Source of the DNA: Leptospira sp.
GTDB lineage: Bacteria; Spirochaetota; Leptospiria; Leptospirales; Leptospiraceae
Length of the DNA stretch: 64,000 nucleotides
NCBI GenBank assembly: GCA_027533185.1
Contig: JAPZTS010000017.1
Coordinates: forward strand, 1 to 64,000
Direction: 5' to 3'
Below the pieces are notes generated by a model that saw only the letters and a program-made list of their open reading frames with translations, searched no databases and was not told the origin of the DNA. Shown here in pieces: positions 56,465 to 63,947 of this stretch (position 1 is the first letter of the stretch; every line of letters starts with the position of its first letter). The translations under genes were made by a program, and so were the position numbers.

Positions 56465-57328
56465 ATGTTTAACGGACCAGTTCAGTGTGATTTAGTCTGG
56501 GATTGTGTTGTGCGAGTGGGATTTGCACAAACGGTGATGAATTTTATAAGGTACTATCCCATTGCGGGACTCGCCTTTCTTCTCTTCTATGTTTGGAAGA
56601 AGAAATCGTTTGAAAATTATAGAATCCAAAAATTGTATCCAAATGCAAAAAAGGTTTGGGAAGAATTCCGCCAATCCGCCGTTACGTTACTTATCTTTAC
56701 AGCCATTGCCACTACCAATATTACACTAGCGAAGATGAAATTGATTCCAAGTGGTGTTTACTTCGGTGCTGTCGATGGTGTCTGGGAAATTTCTTATCTT
56801 TTTATCAGTTTTGGACTGATTACAATCTGGCATGAGACCTGGTTTTACTGGATGCACCGTTTTGCGCACCATAAAAAGGTTTATAGATATGTTCACATGG
56901 AGCACCACCAGTCGGTGAACCCGTCTCCCCTCGCCGCCTATCGTTTCCAGGCGACAGAGGCTTTTTTAGAGGCGATATACATTGTTCCCTTTGTTGCATT
57001 CGTTCCCATCCACTTTCATGTTATCATCTTCCATACCTTTTACGCTATGGTTCTAAATATATGGTGGCATCTCGGTTATGAATTTTTTCCAAGAGGATTT
57101 GCTAGCCACCCCATCACCAAATGGATCAATACGTCTACCCACCACAACCTCCACCACCAAAAGTTTTTAGGAAATTACTCTCTCTATTTTAATTTTTGGG
57201 ACCGAATTATGGGAACTAATTTTCCCCAGTATGAAACTTACTTTGAAGAGGTCGTAGCAAAAAGGGAGTTCGAGAAGAAGAACAAGGAAATAGAAAAGGA
57301 ACCCATTTTAATTTCTACCAGAAATTGA
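56465..57328 (+). CDS. Sterol desaturase/fatty-acid hydroxylase family protein, second copy
   Basis: 287 residues with several membrane helices. His clusters HRFAHHKK (about 137), HMEHHQSVN (about 149) and THHNLHHQKF (about 225) make the di-iron site. It belongs to the same family as the gene at 49014-50156 but is shorter and clearly divergent. The ATG at 56465 has GGGAGGG about 10 bp upstream. It stands alone between an AraC regulator gene and the accessory island, with operator-like repeats in front, so it is probably inducible. Confidence 0.9.
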   Translation: MFNGPVQCDLVWDCVVRVGFAQTVMNFIRYYPIAGLAFLLFYVWKKKSFENYRIQKLYPNAKKVWEEFRQSAVTLLIFTAIATTNITLAKMKLIPSGVYFGAVDGVWEISYLFISFGLITIWHETWFYWMHRFAHHKKVYRYVHMEHHQSVNPSPLAAYRFQATEAFLEAIYIVPFVAFVPIHFHVIIFHTFYAMVLNIWWHLGYEFFPRGFASHPITKWINTSTHHNLHHQKFLGNYSLYFNFWDRIMGTNFPQYETYFEEVVAKREFEKKNKEIEKEPILISTRN

Positions 57329-57383
57329 AAGTGGATCTAAAATCGCTGAATCTTCTATTTTTGATATTATAAAAATATTGACA

Positions 57384-57404
57384 TTTGCACAAATATTGTG
57401 CAAA
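57384..57404. promoter_or_regulatory. VapBC operator: inverted repeat beside -35 box
   Basis: Arms TTTGCACAA and TTGTGCAAA are perfect 9-bp inverted repeats separated by 3 bp. A consensus -35, TTGACA, ends at 57383, directly before the palindrome, which therefore covers the spacer and -10 region. The antitoxin ATG is 9 bp downstream. This is the expected autoregulatory site of a CopG-type antitoxin. Confidence 0.75.
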
Positions 57405-57412
57405 CTTCAAAT

Positions 57413-57634
57413 ATGAAGAATGTTACATTTAGAGTAGATGATGATCGACTCGTCGAAAAAGCTAAATTGAAGGCGATATCCATAAATCGCTCTTTAAATG
57501 ATTTATTTATTGAGTGGTTAAAAAATTTTTCAAATGAAAAGGATGAAAACTTCAACTACAAAAAATACATTTCTAAATTCAATCATATCAAAATTGAAAA
57601 AAAATACTCACGTGATGAAATGAATGAAAGATAA
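57413..57634 (+). CDS. CopG-like (VapB-type) antitoxin
   Basis: 73 residues from the ATG at 57413. The ribbon MKNVTFRVDDDRLVEKAKLKA (about 1-21) and the helix SINRSLNDLFIEWLKNF make a ribbon-helix-helix DNA-binding fold. The C-terminal half is charged and likely disordered until bound to toxin. Its last 11 bp overlap the toxin gene. It neutralises the PIN toxin and represses the operon through the palindrome in front. Confidence 0.85.
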   Translation: MKNVTFRVDDDRLVEKAKLKAISINRSLNDLFIEWLKNFSNEKDENFNYKKYISKFNHIKIEKKYSRDEMNER

Positions 57635-58043
57635 AATTTTTTTGGATACAAATATAATTCTTTACCAGTTTAGTAGCGATATTCAAAAAAAGAATATGTC
57701 AGTTGATACATTAGATAAGGCAATGCAGTCCAGTAATTATACAATTAGTTACCAAGTTATACAAGAATTTTCAAATGTAGCTTTGAATAAGATCAAAGGA
57801 TATTTTTCAATAAACGAATTAAAAACATATATCAAAGATATTCTTGTGCCTTTATGTAAATTTTATCCTGATCCAAATTTTTATCTCAATTCACTTAAAA
57901 TTAAAGAAAAATATAAATTCAGCTACTATGACTCACTCATTATAAACGCGGCACTCGAATTAAAATGTAGCAAATTATTTTCGGAAGATCTTAAAGCGAA
58001 TCAGAAAATCGAAAAATTAGAAATTATCAATCCTTACAAATAG
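57624..58043 (+). CDS. PIN-domain (VapC-type) toxin ribonuclease
   Basis: 139 residues. The acidic residues of the PIN site are Asp8 in FLDTNIILYQ, Glu48 in QVIQEFSNV, Asp103 in FSYYDSLIINAAL and probably Asp122 in FSEDL. VapC-type toxins cleave specific tRNA or rRNA sites and halt translation. The pair is compact, with an 11-bp overlap between antitoxin and toxin. A/T content is higher than in flanking core genes, as is common for acquired toxin-antitoxin modules. Confidence 0.9.
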   Translation: MKDKIFLDTNIILYQFSSDIQKKNMSVDTLDKAMQSSNYTISYQVIQEFSNVALNKIKGYFSINELKTYIKDILVPLCKFYPDPNFYLNSLKIKEKYKFSYYDSLIINAALELKCSKLFSEDLKANQKIEKLEIINPYK

Positions 58044-58207
58044 AAAATATATTATTCTGAGGAAAATGAAACTTTTGTTTCTCTAACAATACTACGAATT
58101 TGGGAAGAGATCCCGCTTTCTTCAAATTCTTTCAAAATACATTCGAAATCGCCGATTGTCTTTGGCGGCAGTAGAACTTTCAACTGGAAATCAAAGGAGG
58201 ATATAGC

Positions 58208-58708
58208 ATGGACTATAAAATTATAGAAAAACCATCTTTCGAAATCATTGGGAAAAGTAAAATTTTTACCCATGAAAATTTCTTTAAGGAAGCGCCCAAA
58301 TTTTGGAAAGACTATGTAGGCACCGATGAATACAAAACTCTTTGGAACACAAACGGTGGAAGATCTGGAAAGATTTCAGAAGCTCCTTTAATGTCTGTTT
58401 ACATTCCAATTGAAAAAAACAAAACAGACTCGTTTACAGATATACTTGGTGTAGAACTAACAAAGCCCGTTTCTAGTAAAAATTTTAAAACCTTCCAGAT
58501 TCCTAGTGCAACCTATGCAGAATTCTATTGCAGCTACCAAACCAGCGCGAAGATGAACAAACAAATTTATGGAGAATGGCTACCTTCTTCTGGTTACGAA
58601 AGAGATATTAAAAAAGCAGATATCGCCGCATACTTCCCAGCAGCTTTTTTACCTATGACCCAAATGGCAGTTCGCTGGTGGATCCCTGTGATCAAAAAAA
58701 GTAAATGA
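58208..58708 (+). CDS. GyrI-like/AraC effector-binding domain protein
   Basis: 166 residues. The whole protein resembles the GyrI-like effector-binding fold: MDYKIIEKPSFEIIGKSKIFT start, then MSVYIPIEKN, FKTFQIPSATYAEFYC and a WLPSSGYERD-DIAAYFP end typical of stand-alone GyrI/Cass2-type domains. It has no helix-turn-helix. The ATG has a near-perfect AAAGGAGGATATAGC in front. Stand-alone members bind small hydrophobic drugs or hydrolyse cyclopropanes. It lies in the accessory island between VapBC and gene relics. Confidence 0.8.
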   Translation: MDYKIIEKPSFEIIGKSKIFTHENFFKEAPKFWKDYVGTDEYKTLWNTNGGRSGKISEAPLMSVYIPIEKNKTDSFTDILGVELTKPVSSKNFKTFQIPSATYAEFYCSYQTSAKMNKQIYGEWLPSSGYERDIKKADIAAYFPAAFLPMTQMAVRWWIPVIKKSK

Positions 58709-59111
58709 TTGGGTATTAAATTTAGAATCGAGTTTAAAAGCACTTTGTCAGAATCATCAAACATAAGACTTCCATCTTCCTTGATAAAGGTCTTGTGTGG
58801 AAGTTTGTTTATAAAAATGGTTTTTAGTGGACTGGGCTCTCAGCTCCGTGTCGCGGCTACTCTCAAAATCAGCTGTTCCGATTGCGAATATATATTTAAA
58901 TAAGATCAAAAAAACAAATTTGAAATTTATTTTTGAAACTCTTTTGTTATGTAATATTGCAATCGGTTTAAAAAAGATTCAATTAAGAAGTTGCCCAATT
59001 TCAAAATAGACTTCCTTCGAACTCAAAACCACTTCTTTTAAAGCTCCATTAACAAATCCTCAAGGAGGAACTACGATGAAGTTGGGTATAAGCCGAGGGG
59101 TCCCATTTTTT
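58709..59111. other. Degraded region with minus-strand protein-like fragments
   Basis: No intact gene. On the minus strand short open stretches look like protein: TFIKEDGSLMFDDSDKVLLN around 58740-58800, and FVNGALKEVVLSSKEVYFEI ending at a stop at 58979-58981. They lack starts and are interrupted. On the plus strand a strong AAGGAGGAAC at about 59061-59070 precedes an ATG at 59076 with only 20 codons before a stop at 59138. I read the region as decayed genes of unknown family. Confidence 0.4.
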
Positions 59112-59383
59112 TTACTTGATGGAAAAACGAGTCCTTGAAATCAGATCATCCAAAAATAATTTATCTTTTTTTATTACAGAAGGAAATGTTTTGAAAAGTT
59201 TCAAAAGTATTTTGCAAACTTCGAAAGTTCATCCACAGTCATCAAATTTTCTTTCAATTCTCCTTTGCCAGAATCTCTTGCATAAAAACTTGTTCGGGCT
59301 AGGCTTGCGTAATTAAAAAATAGAATTCTAAAATAAGATATCCAAACATACGTTTGTCGAATGTAAACTCTACCTAGATTGAG
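59112..59383 (-). pseudogene. Frameshifted relic of unknown protein
   Basis: On the minus strand a frame open from about 59383 to a TGA at 59201-59203 reads protein-like text (NYASLARTSFYARDSGKGEL, MTVDELSKFAKYF). In another frame the text continues (FKTFPSVIKKDKLFLDDLIS) to a TAA at 59112-59114. There is no start codon with a ribosome binding site. It lies downstream of the HpaII relic on the same strand. The family is not recognised. Confidence 0.35.
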
Positions 59384-59430
59384 TTAAGTAAAGCAATGTG
59401 AAATATTTAATTATCTGAAGAATGGTTTTC

Positions 59431-59791
59431 TTATTTGCTAAACCGAATTTGCAAATTTAAATCCATAAAGTATTTAGAACCTTCTTGATAAATTTTACCA
59501 AACCTATGTCTTGAAGGATCGGGCGTATCTACTTGCGTATTGTAAAAAAGATAATCTTCAAATTGAGTTTTATCATAAAAATGATAACAAACGACATCTC
59601 CATCTTTCTTCACAATTAAGTATCCTCCTGTTGCATCGTATTTACCATTCCAGACTCTACCAGGAGTAAATCCAAGGGCAACATCTGTTAGAAATCTTTT
59701 AAGTTTGTGCTCATAGACTAATATTGATTAGATTTTTTATATTTTGGAGACTTTCATTACTAGAAAGACCACTAAAAAAATATACATATCC
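59431..59791 (-). pseudogene. C-terminal relic of HpaII-type restriction endonuclease
   Basis: The minus strand from 59727 to 59431 reads an uninterrupted C-terminal domain: LKRFLTDVALGFTPGRVWNG, YDATGGYLIVKKDGDVVCYH, FEDYLFYNT, SRHRFGKIY and LNLQIRF-SK to a TAA at 59431. This is the text I recall for the C-terminus of the HpaII restriction endonuclease family (about 350 residues, recognising CCGG). A stop at 59728-59730 and a shift of frame precede it; the other frame adds GYVYFFSGLSSNESLQNIKN up to 59791. The first two thirds and any start are missing. The HNH nuclease gene begins 14 bp away. No cognate methyltransferase gene is visible. Confidence 0.65.
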
Positions 59792-59805
59792 TTAAATAAA
59801 TATTC

Positions 59806-60573
59806 TTAATTTTTGAATATATTGTTTGAATGCCAATCCAAAAATTCCTTTGAAGGAAGAAACCTATCAGGTAAATTGATCTTCCGGTTTTCATATTTTA
59901 AGAAAAAATCATTTATCGCCGTATTTTTATTCAAGTCGGATAGATGTTTTGACAGTATGATCTCATAATCAGTATTCACTGTTATCAATCCTCTATCAAA
60001 GGCCCTATCATGTATTGAATTTAAACAGAGACCATTTTTTGGATTTAATCGATTATTTTTATCTTCACTCCATGGTATAATATGACTTGCTACAAGTAAT
60101 TCAGGAATTGATAATTCCGTAATACAGCATTTGATATTATATGATGCAAGTATTGTTGAACGAAAAAAATTTTGATTTACTCTCTGTTTTGTGATCAATG
60201 TCCGCTCAAGGCCGATTGGAATTGGAGGAACATCGTCATCCAAAAGATCTTCAATTTTTTTATTTTGATAATCAGCGATTAATTGCTCACTTTCGTATGC
60301 TAATTTTTCCCAATTCCCGTGAAACTCATTCCATACAACTTCATCTAACTTACTTCCGTTCCCCAATCCGACAATCCCTTGGCTTTTCAATTCGGGATCG
60401 AGTCTTCCGAAATTACCAATTTTCATATTAAGAGCCGAGGGACTTCTTCCAATTATTTTGGCATATTTTATGATTATTGGATTTGTTTTACTGCTACTCT
60501 TAAATGGTATTTTACAGTATACATTGAACGCAATGATTGTTTCTTCTTTAGTCCAATTACTACTTTTTCTCAT
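59806..60573 (-). CDS. HNH endonuclease, putative restriction type
   Basis: 255 residues from the ATG at 60573; a TTG 12 bp earlier is possible. The N-terminal part has NWTKEETIIAFNVYCKIPF and SPSALNMKIGNFGRLDP, a specificity-like domain common in such nucleases. The C-terminal HNH_2 motif is LLVASHIIPWSEDKNNRLNPKNGLCLNSIHDRAFDRGLI (about 164-202), with His, Asn and His in place. This type is usually annotated as a restriction endonuclease but is often found without a methyltransferase, as here. It overlaps the small gene upstream by 14 bp. Confidence 0.85.
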   Translation of the reverse strand: MRKSSNWTKEETIIAFNVYCKIPFKSSSKTNPIIIKYAKIIGRSPSALNMKIGNFGRLDPELKSQGIVGLGNGSKLDEVVWNEFHGNWEKLAYESEQLIADYQNKKIEDLLDDDVPPIPIGLERTLITKQRVNQNFFRSTILASYNIKCCITELSIPELLVASHIIPWSEDKNNRLNPKNGLCLNSIHDRAFDRGLITVNTDYEIILSKHLSDLNKNTAINDFFLKYENRKINLPDRFLPSKEFLDWHSNNIFKN

Positions 60574-60775
60574 CACGTAATTCAATTACTTCAAGATTGC
60601 CTACAGAATAATTATTAATCAAATCATCTAATAGTTCTTTTGTGATATCAGTGCTCCCTAACAAAACTGAACGAAAAATTTCAATTCGATCGTCAGGTGT
60701 TAGCTCATTCATTTTATCTACATCCCGAAAGAAGTTCATAAAATCTTCTCGTGTTAAACTTTGAAAATTCTTCAT
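60560..60775 (-). CDS. Small acidic protein coupled to HNH nuclease gene
   Basis: 71 residues, helical and acidic (MKNFQSLTREDFMNFFRDVD), with TPDDRIEIFRSVLLGS in the middle. Its 3' end overlaps the HNH gene, so the two are translated together. No family is recognised. The size, charge and overlap would suit an inhibitor or accessory subunit of the nuclease, but that is inference only. Confidence 0.6.
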   Translation of the reverse strand: MKNFQSLTREDFMNFFRDVDKMNELTPDDRIEIFRSVLLGSTDITKELLDDLINNYSVGNLEVIELRDEKK

Positions 60776-60910
60776 AAAAAATATCCTGAGTAAATTATGT
60801 CTGATTGACTTGAATCGGTCAATCTAGTAAATCCTTTTTGAATCTCAAAAAAAGCTGGTATTTCCTTTTTTAATCCACAATCCCCCGCGGCAGGGATCGA
60901 ACGGAAATCC

Positions 60911-60963
60911 CTCCGAATGGGGTGAAAGCTTGGAGGTTCGCACTCCAGCCCTTCCATTCGGAG
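60911..60963. repeat. 10-bp inverted repeat with inner stem upstream of flgB
   Basis: CTCCGAATGG (60911-60920) and CCATTCGGAG (60954-60963) are perfect inverted repeats around a 33-bp loop. The loop holds a second stem, TGGAG / CTCCA, around 7 nt (60931-60947). The element lies in the 340-bp gap between the accessory island and flgB. There is no T-run on either side, so it is not a standard terminator. It may be a structured leader or an island-boundary element. Confidence 0.6.
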
Positions 60964-61115
60964 GATTGGAGGGAGAGCCCGACCCTTTTACGAATCCCAA
61001 TTTGGAAGGCAGAAGCAATCGGGGCCGCCCCAAAAAAAAATCTCCCTATTTGAGACATAAAGTTCTTAAGTGCGAAGGAAATTCGACCGAATTTGGAAGG
61101 GAGCGAGGAAGATTT

Positions 61116-61547
61116 ATGTTTGAAGCCACTCAATTTATGAAGACCCAAGACCTCCTGGAACGAGGTATGACTGCGGCCACCAAACGAAGGAAGGTGCTTA
61201 CGGATAATATCGCCAATGCCGATGTCCCCCACTTCAAACGCTCTGAGGTTGTTTTTGAATCCATGCTTAAACGAGCGTTAGAATCCGAAAAAATTGAACG
61301 GGAAAAAGCCGTCCCCACGAAAATATCGAACGATCGCCATATTGAATTCTTTAAACCTTTGGACTACCGTGATGTAAAACCAAAAGTAAACCTTGACTAT
61401 CTCACGACTATGCGCCCCGACGGAAACAATGTAGATATAGAAAAAGAAGTTGTGGAAGCCAACCAAAACCAAATGTCCTACAACTTAATGATTGAAAGGT
61501 TAAACCAGAACAATCGACTTCTAAATATTGTTATGCGAACAACCTAA
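61116..61547 (+). CDS. flgB: Flagellar basal-body rod protein FlgB
   Basis: 143 residues from the ATG at 61116, which follows GAGGAAGATTT; the longer upstream open frame has no ribosome binding site. The rod-protein signature LTDNIANADVPHFKRSEV is near 29-46, and the C-terminal EVVEANQNQMSYNLMIERL helix closes the coiled coil. FlgB forms the proximal rod in the periplasm. A near-perfect inverted repeat, AAATTCG-AC-CGAATTT (61079-61094), lies just upstream and could be a control site. First gene of flgB-flgC-fliE. Confidence 0.96.
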   Translation: MFEATQFMKTQDLLERGMTAATKRRKVLTDNIANADVPHFKRSEVVFESMLKRALESEKIEREKAVPTKISNDRHIEFFKPLDYRDVKPKVNLDYLTTMRPDGNNVDIEKEVVEANQNQMSYNLMIERLNQNNRLLNIVMRTT

Positions 61548-61592
61548 TGAGATCAGATTTTAAAATAGAAATTATAGAAGCGGAGTAAATCT

Positions 61593-62054
61593 ATGGGAAT
61601 GTTTGACTCAATTAACATATCAGCAACTGGGCTTTCTGCTCAACGCCTTAGAATGGATGTTATCTCGAATAACATTGCCAATTCGACTACAACAAGAAAT
61701 ACCAATGGTGATGGGCCGTTCCGCCGCGACCGAGTTATCCTTACACCCATCAACCTCCGCACTAAGTGGAAAAGCCCAGTGTATCCCTTTGGCGTCTCTC
61801 CCGGAGATGGTAAGGGTGTAAAGGTCATGAAGATCGAAAAGGATATGAGCCCACTTCGGCTCACCTACGACCCTACCCACCCAGACGCCATCCAGATTGG
61901 TCCCAAAAAAGGATATGTCGAGATGCCCAATATCAATATTGTCACTGAGATGACGGATATGATTTCGGCAAGTAGGTCGTATGAAGCCAATGTCCAAATG
62001 ATCAACGGCTCAAAAGCCATGATGACGAAGGCTATGGAAATCGGACGGGCATAA
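61593..62054 (+). CDS. flgC: Flagellar basal-body rod protein FlgC
   Basis: 153 residues. N-terminal FDSINISATGLSAQRLRMDVISNNIANSTTTR is the flagellar rod motif; the C-terminal INIVTEMTDMISASRSYEANVQMINGSKAM is the closing helix with the family E-M-x-x-M-I-x-A-x-R-x-Y-E-A-N signature. It is the second rod protein. It lies 45 bp after flgB with a GCGGAG Shine-Dalgarno. Confidence 0.97.
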   Translation: MGMFDSINISATGLSAQRLRMDVISNNIANSTTTRNTNGDGPFRRDRVILTPINLRTKWKSPVYPFGVSPGDGKGVKVMKIEKDMSPLRLTYDPTHPDAIQIGPKKGYVEMPNINIVTEMTDMISASRSYEANVQMINGSKAMMTKAMEIGRA

Positions 62055-62125
62055 ATTTTAAGAGACATAATTTTTTACTTGGGGAATCTAGCCGAAGTGC
62101 CGATATTTAGGCAGAGGGAACAAAA

Positions 62126-62512
62126 ATGGTAAATCCGATATCGAATCTTTCCACATATATTGCTTCGACAAAAATGAACTCAGAATCACGGGTCCACTCC
62201 CTCCTACCCAAGGGAGACCATGTTGCCGTAAGTAGAACGAACGAACGACATTATGGAAAGACAAATGAGGCAAAATCTCCAGACGAAGTTGCAGGTACTT
62301 TTGCAGACGCACTCAAAAAAGCATTTGAACAAGTGAACGACCAACAAGTCGAAGCGGACGAACTCACTCAAAAGATTGTCTTTGATCCCAACTCTGTCGA
62401 ACTCCACGATGTAATGATTGCAGCAGAAAAAGCTAGGATCTCTCTTACGTTTGCAAAGACCATGGCGGATGGATTTACAAGAGCCTACAGAGAACTAACT
62501 ACACTTAGATAA
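62126..62512 (+). CDS. fliE: Flagellar hook-basal body protein FliE
   Basis: 128 residues, starting MVNPISNLSTYIAST with GCAGAGGGAAC just upstream. The C-terminal half has FADALKKAFEQVNDQQVEAD and DVMIAAEKARISLTFAKTMADGFTRAYRELTTLR, typical of FliE. It joins the MS ring to the rod. It lies 71 bp after flgC. The operon seems to end here because the next gene is convergent, 12 bp away; the downstream fliF of other species is not in this window. Confidence 0.95.
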   Translation: MVNPISNLSTYIASTKMNSESRVHSLLPKGDHVAVSRTNERHYGKTNEAKSPDEVAGTFADALKKAFEQVNDQQVEADELTQKIVFDPNSVELHDVMIAAEKARISLTFAKTMADGFTRAYRELTTLR

Positions 62513-62524
62513 TTTAAATTAAAA

Positions 62525-63049
62525 TCATTCCTTAGGTCGGCCGAACACACGTTCGACGGCCTCAAATCGAATTTGGATCTGGTCTTCAACACCTACCCGA
62601 ATTCCCTTCTTTAAAGCCTTGCTACTAATTTTTTCTTCATTTACATAAATCACCCATCCCTCCTTCCAAGTATTCCTCTGGCCATTCACTTCCATGATTT
62701 CTTCGGTCGTGTTAGTTGAAATAAATCGAAGCTGAGGATCTTCTTTTTTTGACAGTTCTGCAAGAAGAGTCAAAAGGTCTTGTTTTCCATAGAGAGATGT
62801 TGGAATTCGTTTTGTCTCTTTAAATTCCTCACAATGGAAGAAGATTCGTATCTCAGGTTCCTTTACATCCGCCTCGCTCGACTCTAAATCCAAACTAGTT
62901 TCAAGTTTTGCGAAATTTTGACAAAAAGAAATAGATCCACAGGTTAGAAGTATACTCACAACATACAGATATTTGGCGAATAGATCAATTAGATTCCGAA
63001 ACGAAATCCTTCCAGTTTTAGCTTTTGGGTAAAGTTTTTTCAAATGCAT
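62525..63049 (-). CDS. DUF4430-like exported protein
   Basis: About 174 residues from the ATG at 63049; an ATG 18 bp upstream is also open. A hydrophobic segment near residues 25-42 (YLYVVSILLTCGSISFC) may be a signal peptide or lipobox-like site. The C-terminal half has EEIMEVNGQRNTWKEGWVIYVNEEKIS and VGVEDQIQIRFEAV, the beta-grasp pattern of DUF4430 (transcobalamin-C-like). It overlaps the end of the metallo-beta-lactamase gene by about 30 bp. Function unknown. Confidence 0.6.
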   Translation of the reverse strand: MHLKKLYPKAKTGRISFRNLIDLFAKYLYVVSILLTCGSISFCQNFAKLETSLDLESSEADVKEPEIRIFFHCEEFKETKRIPTSLYGKQDLLTLLAELSKKEDPQLRFISTNTTEEIMEVNGQRNTWKEGWVIYVNEEKISSKALKKGIRVGVEDQIQIRFEAVERVFGRPKE

Positions 63050-63947
63050 AGACAAGCCCTTGTGCATTGAGACCTACATCCAAGTTCAAAAGTTTCCAAT
63101 CCTTGGGGGTAAGATCCACAGAGTTGCGCGTTGCTAAAGTTTGGATCATATCCTTTACTTTGGATTCAGTATACACCAAACGTTCGCTCCGTGGAACAAA
63201 GACCAAACCTTGTAAAATAGATCGACAGTGTTCGATTCCAATCTTCAAATCTTCGGCATACTTGTTCAAATTTTGAATTTCGCCGAAGTGAGTGAGATAT
63301 GCGGATTTGGCTCCCGTGTTTAAAATTTTCTGAAGGGAGAGAATCGCTTCATCAGGATCAAAATCTGTAGGGGTTGTAGTGGGGAAGATAAACCGTTTTC
63401 CATTTTCTAAATGAGGATACGAGATTCCAAAACTATCCCCTGTGAATATTCCATCCAATTGAGAATCATAGATACAAAAATGATGGTTTGCATGCCCCTT
63501 GGTATAGATAAACTGAAAGTTATGGCCCATCCAAGCCAATGATTCTCCATCTTCCATAACTCGGACCCGGTCTTTGGGAATGGGACGGATTTCCCCGTAT
63601 AACGAATCAAAAATTTCATCACCATATACTTTTTTTGAGCTTTTTATAAGTAGCTCAGGATTTATGAGGTGTTTGGCGGTTTTAGGGTGAGCAAGTACGA
63701 TCGCATGGGGACAAGCTTCGAGTACAGCCCAAGTCCCTCCCGCATGGTCCAAATGCACATGGGTGACTATGACATAATCCAGGTTGGTTTTTGGAATCGA
63801 GAGAGACTCCATTCTTTCAAGAATATGTGGCACCGCATGCGTGGTATTAGTTTCAACCAAAACAGCATGTGAACCTTCTTTTACTATATAAACAGAAGCG
63901 ACCGAGTCCAATCCTGCATATTGGGAATCAATTGTTACAAGAGGCAT
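63018..63947 (-). CDS. Metallo-beta-lactamase-fold hydrolase
   Basis: 309 residues. Metal ligands in THVHLDHAGG (about 63-72), a His-rich TKGHANHHFCIYD (about 155-165), FTGDSFGIS (Asp) and YLTHFGE (His) complete the MBL dinuclear site. The order fits the glyoxalase II or MBL-hydrolase group. There is no signal peptide. The ATG is MPLVTIDSQY. It overlaps the start of the next minus-strand gene. The substrate is unknown; it differs from the LACTB2-like copy at 22411-23436. Confidence 0.85.
   Translation of the reverse strand: MPLVTIDSQYAGLDSVASVYIVKEGSHAVLVETNTTHAVPHILERMESLSIPKTNLDYVIVTHVHLDHAGGTWAVLEACPHAIVLAHPKTAKHLINPELLIKSSKKVYGDEIFDSLYGEIRPIPKDRVRVMEDGESLAWMGHNFQFIYTKGHANHHFCIYDSQLDGIFTGDSFGISYPHLENGKRFIFPTTTPTDFDPDEAILSLQKILNTGAKSAYLTHFGEIQNLNKYAEDLKIGIEHCRSILQGLVFVPRSERLVYTESKVKDMIQTLATRNSVDLTPKDWKLLNLDVGLNAQGLVYAFEKTLPKS

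Noticed and set aside
58052..58273. 73-codon minus-strand open frame overlapping the GyrI-like gene start
   Set aside because: Its first half is antisense to a gene with a strong ribosome binding site and it has no start signal of its own. The last 45 residues look protein-like, so it may be another relic, but this cannot be supported.
60880..60965. tRNA-like text on the minus strand (GTTCGATCCC, a 5-bp stem with 7-nt loop reading CGA)
   Set aside because: The loop has G where U33 is required, the T-stem does not pair, and no matching acceptor stem is present. At best a tRNA remnant.
61024..61042. GGGG-CCG-CCCC hairpin followed by nine A
   Set aside because: The A-run is on the wrong strand for a plus-strand terminator, and on the minus strand the T-run precedes the hairpin.
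61040..61100. Sigma-28 (FliA) promoter for flgB
   Set aside because: TAAAG is present but no CCGATAA-like -10 lies at the right distance.
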